From assembly GCF_026932795.1 (NCBI RefSeq), contig NZ_JADPVH010000002.1:80987-144986 (forward strand): DNA of 64,000 bases, read 5' to 3'. Origin of the DNA: Paenarthrobacter sp. Z7-10 (lineage in GTDB: Bacteria > Actinomycetota > Actinomycetes > Actinomycetales > Micrococcaceae). Below, one piece after another: positions 46,487 to 55,001 of the stretch. The notes beneath the pieces are model-generated. The model saw only the letters and a program-made list of their open reading frames with translations. It did not search any database and was not told where the DNA came from. The position numbers were made by a program, and so were the translations under genes. Position 1 is the stretch's first letter, and the number at the start of each line of letters is the position of its first letter.

Positions 46487-47479
46487 CTACAACCGGGCCT
46501 TCGCTGCCAGACTTTCCCGCGGGTCGCCGTCGGCCGTTGCGGCGGCGAATTCCCGCACGGCTTCCTGTGCTTCCTTGCTGAGCTTTTGCGGCACCGTGAC
46601 GTCAATGGTGACCAACAGATCACCGGTGGACTTGGAAGTGGACACGCCGCGGCCCTTGACCCGCAGGGTGCGCCCGGAGGGAGTTCCTTCCGGAACCCGG
46701 ACCTTGACCTGTTCGCCGGTGAGGGTGGGCACGCCGATGTCTGCGCCGAGCGCGGCCTCCGGAAAGGTTACCGGCACGTGAATGCGGATGTTATCCCCGT
46801 CCCGGGTGAAGAACCCGTGCGGCTTGACGTTGACGGTGACCATGAGGTCTCCTGCTCCGGCCGATCCAGGTTGCCCTTTGCCGCGGACACGCACCTTCTG
46901 TCCGTCCTTGATTCCCGCCGGAATGCGGACGTCTATCACTTCCCCGCTCGGCTCACGCAGACCGATGGTGGTTCCACGGATTGCACCGCCGAAGGAGATG
47001 CTGGTTGATGCCGTGCGGTCCGCGCCCTTGGACGGTGCGGACTGATATCCGCCGAATCCTCCTCCACCGCCGAACAGATCTGCGAATTCGGGCGGCAGCC
47101 CGGAGGAGTCGAAGCCCTGCGAACTGCGGCTTCGCGCCCCGGCCCCCGCACGCTGGCCATTGAACAGGCCGCCAAAGAGGTCATCGAAACCTGCGCCGGA
47201 AGAACCAGCGCCACCGGCGCCACCAGCGCTGAACCGGGCACCCCCACCCATGGCCTTGATGGCGTCGTACTGCTCACGATCCTCAGGGCTGGAGAGTACC
47301 GAGTAAGCCTCGGAAATGTCCTTAAAGGTCTTTTCCGCAGCGGTATTACCGGCATTGGTGTCCGGATGGTACTTTCGTGCTAGCTTGCGGTATGCCTTCT
47401 TGATGTCGGCGCCGGAAGCGTCTTTGGAAACGCCAAGGATCTTGTAGAAGTCCTTGTCGACCCAATCCTGACTTGCCAA
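46487..47479 (-). CDS. dnaJ: DnaJ-type co-chaperone without zinc finger
   Basis: 330-residue J-domain protein. J domain with HPD at residues 37-39 (YRKLARKYHPDTNAG), a Gly/Phe-rich region with FADLFGGGGGFGGYQ, and two C-terminal substrate domains (IPAGIKDGQKVRVRGKGQPG). There are no CxxCxGxG repeats and indeed no Cys at all, so it is a class B, CbpA-like protein although it occupies the operon place of DnaJ. TTG start with AAGGAG upstream. A 21-bp perfect hairpin at 47506 separates it from grpE. Confidence 0.92.
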   Translation of the reverse strand: MASQDWVDKDFYKILGVSKDASGADIKKAYRKLARKYHPDTNAGNTAAEKTFKDISEAYSVLSSPEDREQYDAIKAMGGGARFSAGGAGGAGSSGAGFDDLFGGLFNGQRAGAGARSRSSQGFDSSGLPPEFADLFGGGGGFGGYQSAPSKGADRTASTSISFGGAIRGTTIGLREPSGEVIDVRIPAGIKDGQKVRVRGKGQPGSAGAGDLMVTVNVKPHGFFTRDGDNIRIHVPVTFPEAALGADIGVPTLTGEQVKVRVPEGTPSGRTLRVKGRGVSTSKSTGDLLVTIDVTVPQKLSKEAQEAVREFAAATADGDPRESLAAKARL

Positions 47480-47505
47480 GGCGTCTCCTTCCTAATGATG
47501 TGGAA

Positions 47506-47565
47506 ATCGAGTGAGCAGTTGGTGTCCGTATGGAGGTTCAGAACGACACCAACTGCTCACTCGAT
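47506..47565. repeat. 21-bp perfect hairpin between grpE and dnaJ
   Basis: Arms 47506-47526 and 47545-47565 are perfect inverted repeats with an 18-base loop, inside the heat-shock operon. The arm includes GAGCAGTTGGTG, close to the GAGCACTTGGTG of the palindromes at 23268 and 58005. No T-run. It may lower downstream expression or stabilise the grpE mRNA end. Confidence 0.7.
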
Positions 47566-47572
47566 GATATGG

Positions 47573-48220
47573 CTACTGGGGAACTGCGACGATGACCTGG
47601 GCGGCCCGCAGAATCCGGTCACCGGACCTGTAGCCGTTGCGCAGAACCTGGCTGACGGTGTCAACCTCCACGTCCTCGCCGGGCTGCTGGATCAGCGCTT
47701 CGTGAATGGTGGGATCAAACGCCACTCCCGTTTCCGCGATGCTCGTCAGCCCGTAGGTCTTGAGCGCATTCTCCAGTTTGCCTGCTATGGCGGCAAATGG
47801 CCCGCCCTCCAGATCGCCGTGCTTGCGGGCAGCGTCGACGTCGTCCAGGACAGGCAGCAGCGAATTGAGCACGCCGATCACCGCCATCTCCCCCGCAACG
47901 GCCCGATCACGTTCCACCCGCTTGCGGTAATTGACGTATTCGGCCTGGAGCCGGAGCAGGTCATTCTTCAGCTCCGCCGCCTCGTCCTTCTTGGGCTGCG
48001 CCGCAGCGTTCTCCGGTGCGGCCCCGGCATCGTTGAGGATCCGCTCGGCCTGCGCCAGCGCATCGGCCTCAACCTCGCCGTCGGGCTCGTGCCCGGCGCC
48101 CAGCGTTTCGCCGCTGCCCGCGGCGGGATCTGCCGGCTTACTCCCCTGCGGGGAGGCCGTCGAATCGGCAGCCTCCCCCTCGGAATTTACCTGCTCTGCG
48201 TCGTCACCGTGGCGTGCCAT
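47573..48220 (-). CDS. grpE: Nucleotide exchange factor GrpE
   Basis: 215 residues. A long acidic disordered N-terminus (about 1-75) precedes the coiled coil (ELKNDLLRLQAEYVNYRKRVERDR) and the four-helix/beta domain with LLPVLDDVDAARKHGDL and the terminal YRSGDRILRAAQVIVA. GrpE releases ADP from DnaK. The start is two bases after the dnaK stop. Confidence 0.94.
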   Translation of the reverse strand: MARHGDDAEQVNSEGEAADSTASPQGSKPADPAAGSGETLGAGHEPDGEVEADALAQAERILNDAGAAPENAAAQPKKDEAAELKNDLLRLQAEYVNYRKRVERDRAVAGEMAVIGVLNSLLPVLDDVDAARKHGDLEGGPFAAIAGKLENALKTYGLTSIAETGVAFDPTIHEALIQQPGEDVEVDTVSQVLRNGYRSGDRILRAAQVIVAVPQ

Positions 48221-48222
48221 GG

Positions 48223-50100
48223 CTACTTCTTCTCGTCTGCGGCGGCTTCGTCGTCGACAATCTCAGCGTCAACGATGTCCTCATCGGCAGAACCACCGGC
48301 TGCGGAGTCCGCAGAACCTTCCGCGGCACCCTCACCGGCCGACTCCGCCGAAGCAGCAGCGTAGATGGCCTCGCCCAACTTGGACTGGGACGCCTGAAGC
48401 TTCTCGAACGCCACCTTGACAGCGTCCTCGTCCGTTCCAGCCAACGCGGACTTGAGCGCTTCGACGTCGGCTTTGACCTCGGTCTTGACCTCTTCCGGCA
48501 GCTTGTCGTCATTGTCGGCGAGCACCTTCTCCACCGAGTAGTGCAGCTGCTCGGCGCTGTTGCGCACATCGGCCTGCTCACGGCGGGTCTTGTCCTCCGC
48601 GGCATGCTCTTCTGCCTCACGGACCATGCGGTCAATGTCTTCCTTCGACAGCGCGGTGCCGCCGGTGATGGTCATCGACTGCTCCTTGCCGGTGCCCTTG
48701 TCCTTGGCCGAGACGTGCACAATACCGTTGGCGTCCAGGTCAAAGGTGACCTCAACCTGCGGAACTCCGCGCGGCGCCGGAGCAATACCCGTCAGCTCGA
48801 AGGTGCCCAGCGGCTTGTTATCCCGGGTGAACTCGCGCTCGCCCTGGAAAACCTGGATGGCCACGGACGGCTGGTTATCATCCGCGGTGGTGAAGGTCTC
48901 GCTCCGCTTGGTCGGAATGGCCGTGTTGCGCTCAATCAGCTTGGTCATCACCCCACCCTTGGTCTCGATGCCCAGTGACAGCGGCGTGACGTCAATGAGC
49001 AGAACATCCTTCCGCTCACCCTTGAGCACGCCAGCCTGCAGGGCAGCGCCCACTGCGACGACCTCGTCCGGGTTTACGCCCTTGTTCGGCTCCTTGCCGC
49101 CGGCCAGTTCCTTGACCAGGTCATACACGGCAGGCATCCGGGTGGACCCGCCAACGAGCACGATGTGGTCGATGTCCCCCACCTTGATGCCGGCCTCGGT
49201 GATAACGTCGTGGAATGGCTTTTTGGTGCGGTCCAGCAGGTCCTTCGTGAGGTCCTGGAACTTGGCGCGCGTGAGCTGCTCGTCCAGGTGCACCGGACCA
49301 TCGGGCGTCACGGAGAGGTACTGCAGCGAAATGTTGGTGATGCTGGCGGAGGAGAGCTCCTTCTTGGCCTGCTCCGATGCCTCGCGCAGGCGCTGCAAGG
49401 CAATCTTGTCCTTGGACAGGTCCATGCCCTTAACCTTGAGCTGGTTCAGCAAATAGTCAACAACGCGCTGGTCCCAGTCGTCGCCACCCAAACGGTTATC
49501 ACCGGCGGTGGAGCGGACCTGGATGGTGGAAAATTCGTCCTCGTCCTTGCCCACTTCGAGCAGCGAGACGTCGAAGGTGCCGCCACCGAGGTCGAAGACC
49601 AGAATGAGTTCGTCTTCCTTGCCCTTGTCCAGGCCGTAGGCGAGCGCGGCCGCGGTCGGCTCGTTGACGATGCGCAGCACGTTCAGTCCGGCGATCTCGC
49701 CGGCTTCCTTGGTAGCCTGGCGCTCGGCGTCATTGAAGTAGGCCGGAACGGTGACCACAGCGTCGGTGACCTTCTCGCCCAAGTAGCTCTCGGCGTCGTT
49801 CTTGAGCTTCATCAGGATGCGCGCGGAGATTTCCTGCGGCGTGTACTTCTTGTCGTCGATCCCCACTGTCCAGTCGGTGCCCATGTGGCGCTTGACCGAG
49901 GCAATGGTGCGGTCGATGTTGTTGACGGCCTGGCGCTTGGCGATCTCACCGACCAGGACTTCGCCGCCCTTGGAGAAGGCGACGACGGACGGCGTGGTGC
50001 GGCCGCCTTCCGCGTTCGCAATGACGGTGGGCTCGCCACCTTCGAGGACGGAGACAACAGAGTTCGTGGTTCCGAGGTCAATACCTACTGCACGGGACAT
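48223..50100 (-). CDS. dnaK: Hsp70 chaperone DnaK
   Basis: 625 residues. ATPase signatures [29 protein letters not shown] and [13 protein letters not shown]; the substrate domain begins near [20 protein letters not shown], and the C-terminal lid ends in an acidic Ala/Asp/Glu tail. I chose the ATG at 50100 because GGAAA lies upstream and the family starts [10 protein letters not shown]. First gene of dnaK-grpE-dnaJ-hspR; two HAIR-like sites upstream indicate HspR control. The 353-base stretch up to 50453 contains these sites and no gene. Confidence 0.97.
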   Translation of the reverse strand: MSRAVGIDLGTTNSVVSVLEGGEPTVIANAEGGRTTPSVVAFSKGGEVLVGEIAKRQAVNNIDRTIASVKRHMGTDWTVGIDDKKYTPQEISARILMKLKNDAESYLGEKVTDAVVTVPAYFNDAERQATKEAGEIAGLNVLRIVNEPTAAALAYGLDKGKEDELILVFDLGGGTFDVSLLEVGKDEDEFSTIQVRSTAGDNRLGGDDWDQRVVDYLLNQLKVKGMDLSKDKIALQRLREASEQAKKELSSASITNISLQYLSVTPDGPVHLDEQLTRAKFQDLTKDLLDRTKKPFHDVITEAGIKVGDIDHIVLVGGSTRMPAVYDLVKELAGGKEPNKGVNPDEVVAVGAALQAGVLKGERKDVLLIDVTPLSLGIETKGGVMTKLIERNTAIPTKRSETFTTADDNQPSVAIQVFQGEREFTRDNKPLGTFELTGIAPAPRGVPQVEVTFDLDANGIVHVSAKDKGTGKEQSMTITGGTALSKEDIDRMVREAEEHAAEDKTRREQADVRNSAEQLHYSVEKVLADNDDKLPEEVKTEVKADVEALKSALAGTDEDAVKVAFEKLQASQSKLGEAIYAAASAESAGEGAAEGSADSAAGGSADEDIVDAEIVDDEAAADEKK

Positions 50101-50254
50101 GAGTGCGTTTCCTTTCAATGCTCTACTACTGGATGCTCAACTGCTGCGTGATTCATCTAGTGGGTGCTCAACTGCTGATTGTTCAGTTCCTGAGCCGGGA
50201 TATCCGCTGCCCGCGGATGCTTCCCGTGGGCCGGATCCGCCCAACCGGAAGACG

Positions 50255-50275
50255 GTTGAGCGTTCTGCACTCAAG
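50255..50275. promoter_or_regulatory. HAIR-like HspR site 1 upstream of dnaK
   Basis: GTTGAGC-GTTCTGC-ACTCAAG: the right half is the perfect HAIR half-site and the left differs at the outer bases from CTTGAGT. Confidence 0.65.
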
Positions 50276-50306
50276 TCTACTCAGGGCTGCACGGATGTCA
50301 ACTCAA

Positions 50307-50327
50307 GTTGAGTCTGTTCGACTCAAC
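50307..50327. promoter_or_regulatory. HAIR-like HspR site 2 upstream of dnaK
   Basis: GTTGAGT-CTGTTCG-ACTCAAC is a perfect inverted repeat that matches CTTGAGT-N7-ACTCAAG except for the outermost base of each half. Confidence 0.75.
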
Positions 50328-50453
50328 TCCGATATTTGGGCCAGCCGACAGACATTCTCGGGCTAGTCGGCAGTCATAACAGCTGGTGCTCCAGGGACGT
50401 CCGCTGCCCGGAACTCCGTTGCACGGGCCTGTGGCCCCGCGTACTGTCCAGCT

Positions 50454-51269
50454 ATGAGTGAACAAAATCCCGCCGACGTCTACACCCACGGCCACCACGA
50501 GAGCGTACTGCGGTCCCACACGGCACGCACCGCCGCAAATTCCGCCGCATATCTGCTCCCCTACCTGCGCCATGGCTTGGATGTGCTCGACGTCGGCGCC
50601 GGACCCGGAACGATCACCGCGGATTTCGCGCGCCTGGTCGCCCCGGGTCAGGTGATCGGGCTGGACCGCGCGCCGGAAGTTGTGGCGCAGGCTTCCAAGC
50701 GCGCTGCCGAGGCGCATCTGGACAACCTCAGCTTCCAGACCGGCAACATTTATGACCTGGATTTTCCCGATGATCAGTTCGACGTGGTGCACGCCCACCA
50801 GGTGCTTCAGCATCTGAGCGACCCGGTGGAGGCCCTGCGTGAGATGCGCCGCGTCGCAAAGCCCGGCGGAATTGTCGCCGTCCGGGAAGCGGATTTCCAC
50901 GGCATGTTCTGGTATCCCGAACTGCCGGAGTTGCAGCGCTGGATGTCGCTGTACCAGAAGGTGGCCCGGCACAACGATGCAGAGCCGGACGCCGGACGGC
51001 GACTGCTGAGCTGGGCGCGGGACGCCGGCTTCGACCAAGTCACACCCTCCTCGGACAACTGGCTCTACGCCACCGAAGAGCAGCGTCAATGGCATGCCGG
51101 CGTCTGGTCAGACCGGATAGTCCACTCCGCCTTTGCCGAGCAGGCTCTCGAATATTCTCTGGCGGACCGGGCGGAGCTGGAACGCCTCGCTGCCGGCTGG
51201 CGGACATGGGGAGCCACCCCGGATGCCTGGTTCCTGATCCCGAATGCGGAGATCATCGCCCGCGCCTGA
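50454..51269 (+). CDS. SAM-dependent methyltransferase
   Basis: 271-residue class I methyltransferase of the UbiE/Methyltransf_11 kind. SAM motif I is LDVGAGPGTITADFARLV, motif II region IGLDRAPEVVAQA, then FDVVHAHQVLQHLSDPVEALREM. The substrate is unknown. TACTGT ends six bases before the ATG (leaderless). The LysE-type exporter follows 36 bases later. Confidence 0.85.
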   Translation: MSEQNPADVYTHGHHESVLRSHTARTAANSAAYLLPYLRHGLDVLDVGAGPGTITADFARLVAPGQVIGLDRAPEVVAQASKRAAEAHLDNLSFQTGNIYDLDFPDDQFDVVHAHQVLQHLSDPVEALREMRRVAKPGGIVAVREADFHGMFWYPELPELQRWMSLYQKVARHNDAEPDAGRRLLSWARDAGFDQVTPSSDNWLYATEEQRQWHAGVWSDRIVHSAFAEQALEYSLADRAELERLAAGWRTWGATPDAWFLIPNAEIIARA

Positions 51270-51305
51270 GACCACAACCGGACATTCTTGCCATAAACTT
51301 CTCTG

Positions 51306-52163
51306 GTGGAATTTTCCCTGTGGCTGCCGCTCGCCGGCGCCGGCGCAATGATCAGCCTGACTCCCGGCGCCGGTGCCATCAATACGATGAGCAACGCCAT
51401 CAGCTCGGGCTTTCGCCGTGCCATTTGGGGGATTCTGGGGCAGCAGTTGGCACTGATCGTCCACATCACCATCGTGGCCGCCGGCGTGGGTCTGCTGGTG
51501 GCCAGTTCGCCGCTGGCGTTCCACGTCATCCGGTACGCCGGTGCGGCGTACCTCGTCTACCTGGGCATCCGCAAACTCCTCGCCAAGTTACCGACGGTCT
51601 CCGCCCGAACAGCAGACGGACTGTCAGTGGCCGGCGATCCCTTCCGCGGAACAGAGGGCGGGCCATCAAGGGCCAGCGGCAGCCTCCCCAGAACGGGCAG
51701 TGGACTGTTAGAAGCCCACGACCTTCCCGAAACACGCAGCGCATTGTCAGAAGCCAGCGGCGGTTTCCCCGGGGCAAACGGTGGGCTATCGGGGCCCAGC
51801 GGCCGCAGTGTGGGGGTCGTTGACCGCAGCTTGGATGCAGCCGAAACAACGGCTCGAACCGGCGACTCCGCCCGGGCCATGTTCCTGCGCGGGCTGTGGG
51901 TCAACCTGCTCAATCCGAAGGCCATCGTTTTCTTTCTCGCCTTCATGCCGCAGTTCATCCGTGCCGACAAACCGCTGCTCGGACAGTACACCGTGCTGGC
52001 GGCCACCGTCGTCGCCATCGATGTTGCAGTGATGTGGTTTGTCTTCGCGGCTGCCGCCAAGCAGATGCGGCATCTGGGTGCGTCCGAGCGCGGCCAGATG
52101 ACGCTCAACAGGGTGTTCGGCTCCCTGTTCATTGTCGTCGGCATCCTGCTGGCGGTCCTCTAG
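51306..52163 (+). CDS. LysE/RhtB-family exporter with repeat insert
   Basis: 285 residues against about 205 for the family. The first half (PLAGAGAMISLTPGAGAINTMSNAISSG, then YAGAAYLVYLGIRKLL) and second half (FLRGLWVNLLNPKAIVFFLAFMPQF) are typical amino-acid exporter helices. Between them at about residues 100-185 is an extra hydrophilic stretch, encoded largely by a 42-bp tandem repeat, located in the loop after helix 3. GTG start. Likely exports an amino acid or homoserine lactone-like molecule; the insert may be a flexible cytoplasmic loop. Confidence 0.88.
   Translation: MEFSLWLPLAGAGAMISLTPGAGAINTMSNAISSGFRRAIWGILGQQLALIVHITIVAAGVGLLVASSPLAFHVIRYAGAAYLVYLGIRKLLAKLPTVSARTADGLSVAGDPFRGTEGGPSRASGSLPRTGSGLLEAHDLPETRSALSEASGGFPGANGGLSGPSGRSVGVVDRSLDAAETTARTGDSARAMFLRGLWVNLLNPKAIVFFLAFMPQFIRADKPLLGQYTVLAATVVAIDVAVMWFVFAAAAKQMRHLGASERGQMTLNRVFGSLFIVVGILLAVL
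51627..51791 (+). repeat. 42-bp diverged tandem repeat in LysE gene
   Basis: Units at 51627-51668, 51669-51710, 51711-51749 (39 bases) and 51750-51791, with a partial fifth. They encode a 14-residue pattern such as EASGGFPGANGGLS. The copies are diverged, so this is an old insertion, unlike the identical repeats elsewhere. Confidence 0.8.
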
Positions 52164-52194
52164 TCGATTCCGACGGCGTGGCTAGACTGATCGA

Positions 52195-52713
52195 ATGACC
52201 TCGCCTTACCGGATCATCACTGTCTGCACCGGCAACATCTGCCGATCTCCCATGGCCGAGCTGATGCTGCGGCACGCAGCAGAGGCAGCCGGCGTGCCGG
52301 TGGTTCTGGACTCCGCCGGAACCAGCGGCTGGGAAATTGGAAACCCCATTGATCCCCGGGCGGCCAGCCAGCTCGACGGTGCCGGGATCGGCTCGGCGGA
52401 GCACGTGGCCCGCCGGTTTGACTCCTCCCGGTACGCCGACCGCGATCTGATCCTGGCCCTCGACGTTGACCACTACGAAGACCTGCTGGCCGACGCTCCC
52501 ACTCCCGGCGCCCGGGACAAGATCCGGATGCTGCGTTCCTTCGACCCCGCTGTCCAGGACCTGGAGCCCGGAGAGCAAGGCATCGCGGACCCCTGGTACG
52601 GAGATGCCGGCGACTTCGACAACAGCAGCCGCCTGATTGCCGCGGCCATCCCGGGCATCCTGGCTTTCGTGCAGCAGCAGCAAACCGAAAGGGGCGACGA
52701 TGCACAGCGCTAA
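52195..52713 (+). CDS. Low-molecular-weight protein-tyrosine phosphatase
   Basis: 172 residues. The P-loop CTGNICRSPMAE (C-x5-R) is at residues 11-22 and the general acid lies in DPWYGDAGDF near residue 132. It dephosphorylates phosphotyrosine or phosphoarginine. TAGACT ends six bases before the ATG (leaderless). The next gene starts within its last 14 bases. Confidence 0.92.
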   Translation: MTSPYRIITVCTGNICRSPMAELMLRHAAEAAGVPVVLDSAGTSGWEIGNPIDPRAASQLDGAGIGSAEHVARRFDSSRYADRDLILALDVDHYEDLLADAPTPGARDKIRMLRSFDPAVQDLEPGEQGIADPWYGDAGDFDNSSRLIAAAIPGILAFVQQQQTERGDDAQR

Positions 52714-54901
52714 TCTGCCAACCCCGACCATCATCGCCATCGACGGCCGTTCCGGTGCGGGCAAAACCACCCTGGCCTTGGAGCTGGCCGCGCTGCTCCG
52801 CGAACACCGGCGCGTGTCCGTCTTCCATCTGGAGGACATCTATCCCGGCTGGAACGGACTAACTGCGGGCATTGAGCGCTATGTGACGACCGTGCTTGCG
52901 CCGCTGCGGGAGGGGCTGGCGGCCCATTGGGCCAGCTGGGACTGGGATAACCATTACGACGGCGAGCAGCGCACCACGGCGCTGGCGGACGTGATCATTG
53001 TCGAGGGGGTGGGCGCCGCGCACGCGACCGCCCGGCCGTTCCTGGACACTGTGCTCTGGGTTGAGGCCGGAACGCAGGACCGCAAACTGCGTGCCCTGGC
53101 CCGGGACGGGGACAGCTTTGCCCCATTCTGGGATCAGTGGGCGGCCCAGGAGGATGAACTGCTGGCCGGTGATCCCGTGGCCGATGAGGCCGATCTGCTG
53201 ATCGCGGGCAGCGCCGACGGCAGCGCTCCGGGCAAAGTGCTGCAGGCGTTGACCGCGCTGCCCGCCCTCGAGGCGCTGCTGACCCCGGAACGCACCCGCC
53301 GACGCACCATGGAGCTGAGCATCGAACGTCTGGAGCGTTATCCGGACGCCGCGGATATCTTTGCCCAGCTCTACGGCGACTCTGAGAATGCCCTCTGGCT
53401 CGACAGCTCCAACGCCGCTGCTGCAGGCGCTCCCGCCGAAACAAATGGAGACGCCGCGGAGAGGAGCCGGTTCTCAATTTTGGCGGACGACGGCGGCAGC
53501 TACGGTCAGCTGGCCCGGCATGCCGCGGGCAGCACTCGGATCAGTTCGTCCGGCGTAACCACCCGCATCGACGGGCCGTTCTTCCGCTGGCTGGAAACGG
53601 TGTGGGGTGGGCAAGTTCTCCCGGCGCCGGAGGATTACGACTGCGGATTCACCCTTGGTTGGGTCGGATATTTGGGCTACCAGCTCAAGCGCGAAACCGG
53701 CGGGGCCGGGATCTCCACCGCAGACAGCTCCGCGGCAAATCTTCCGCCGTTCACCGCCGGATCTTCGGTGCAGGCCGGATCTGCTCCCGACGCCGAGGCT
53801 CCCGTCCCTACTGTGGGCGGCCCCGACCGCAGCGATGACGCAAGCCTGATCTTCGCCGGCCGCGCCGTCGTCGTCGACCATCACCTGCGCTGCCTGTACC
53901 TGCTGGCTCTGACGGAACCAGCGGTGCCGTCCACGGTGGCGGAGGCTAAGGCGTGGACGGAGCGGACCCGTGCCGTAGTTTCCGCGTTGCCCCCGGCTCC
54001 CGCAGCAACGGCCGAAGCGCTGGCGATCGGCGCAACTCCGACCCCGGCGCCTCGCTTCACGGCCAGGGACTCTGAATTTTCCTACAAGATGAAAATTGCC
54101 CAGGCCCAGGCGGAGATTGCCGACGGAAATTCCTACGAAGTGTGCCTGACCACCGCTTTGACGTCGGGCACCGCAGCTGCCCTGGACCCCTGCCGAACCT
54201 ATCTGCGCCTGCGGGCGGTAAACCCGGCGCCGTTTGCCGCCTTCCTGCGGTTCGGGCCGCTCGCCATTGCCAGTACGTCGCCCGAGCGGTTCCTACGCAT
54301 CACCGCCGGCGGCCGCATGCGGGCCGAACCCATCAAGGGCACCCGGCGTCGCGATCCCGATCCGGACCGGGACGAGTCCCTGCGGATGGAACTGGAGACG
54401 TCGCCGAAGGACCGGGCCGAGAACATCATGATTGTGGATCTGCTCCGCAATGACCTCTCGCATTTTGCCATTCCCGACACACTGTGCGTCCCGCGACTGT
54501 GCGTGGTGGAAAGTTATGCCACCGTGCACCAGCTGGTCAGTACCATCGAAGCCCAGCTGCAGCCTGGGTCCTCCCGCGCCGAGGCCGTGGCCGCCGCTTT
54601 CCCCGCCGGCTCCATGACCGGGGTGCCAAAAGTGAGCACCATGGCCATCCTCGACCGGCTGGAAGGGGCGCCGCGCGGAATATACTCCGGCGCCATCGGC
54701 TACTTCTCACTGAGCGGTGCCGCCGACCTTTCGGTAACGATCCGAACCCTGGTGATGGAAAAGACCGCTCACGGCGGCCGGTTGAGCCTGGGGGTCGGTG
54801 GAGCCATCACCTCGGATTCAAGTCCGCACGAGGAGTGGCTCGAGCTGAAGGCCAAGGCCGGGGGCGTGCTGCAGGCGCTGGGCACTCACTTCCCGGGCTG
54901 A
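52700..54901 (+). CDS. pabB: P-loop kinase-like domain fused to aminodeoxychorismate synthase component I
   Basis: 733 residues in two parts. Residues 1-200 form a uridine-kinase-like P-loop NTPase (IIAIDGRSGAGKTTLALELA, VFHLEDIYPGWNG, VIIVEGVGA). Residues 210-733 are the chorismate-binding enzyme: FSYKMKIAQAQAEIADGNSYEV, STSPERFLRI, then PIKGTRRRD, whose Lys (PIKGT) marks PabB rather than anthranilate synthase (PIAGT), and GSMTGVPKV. It makes 4-amino-4-deoxychorismate for folate. The pabC gene follows 100 bases later. I chose ATG 52700 with GGGG upstream. The role of the kinase-like domain is unknown. Confidence 0.9.
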   Translation: MHSANLPTPTIIAIDGRSGAGKTTLALELAALLREHRRVSVFHLEDIYPGWNGLTAGIERYVTTVLAPLREGLAAHWASWDWDNHYDGEQRTTALADVIIVEGVGAAHATARPFLDTVLWVEAGTQDRKLRALARDGDSFAPFWDQWAAQEDELLAGDPVADEADLLIAGSADGSAPGKVLQALTALPALEALLTPERTRRRTMELSIERLERYPDAADIFAQLYGDSENALWLDSSNAAAAGAPAETNGDAAERSRFSILADDGGSYGQLARHAAGSTRISSSGVTTRIDGPFFRWLETVWGGQVLPAPEDYDCGFTLGWVGYLGYQLKRETGGAGISTADSSAANLPPFTAGSSVQAGSAPDAEAPVPTVGGPDRSDDASLIFAGRAVVVDHHLRCLYLLALTEPAVPSTVAEAKAWTERTRAVVSALPPAPAATAEALAIGATPTPAPRFTARDSEFSYKMKIAQAQAEIADGNSYEVCLTTALTSGTAAALDPCRTYLRLRAVNPAPFAAFLRFGPLAIASTSPERFLRITAGGRMRAEPIKGTRRRDPDPDRDESLRMELETSPKDRAENIMIVDLLRNDLSHFAIPDTLCVPRLCVVESYATVHQLVSTIEAQLQPGSSRAEAVAAAFPAGSMTGVPKVSTMAILDRLEGAPRGIYSGAIGYFSLSGAADLSVTIRTLVMEKTAHGGRLSLGVGGAITSDSSPHEEWLELKAKAGGVLQALGTHFPG

Positions 54902-54921
54902 ACCGGGCAGGCGGCCAGCGC

Positions 54922-54981
54922 GCGGACCCGGCGGAACCAGGCGGCTGGACCGGCGGCTGAAGCGGACCCGGCGGAACCAGG
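54922..54981 (+). repeat. Pair of 20-bp direct repeats before pabC
   Basis: GCGGACCCGGCGGAACCAGG occurs exactly at 54922-54941 and 54962-54981 in the pabB-pabC gap. Confidence 0.8.
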
Positions 54982-55001
54982 GCCCGGACTAAGCTGTTGC
55001 C

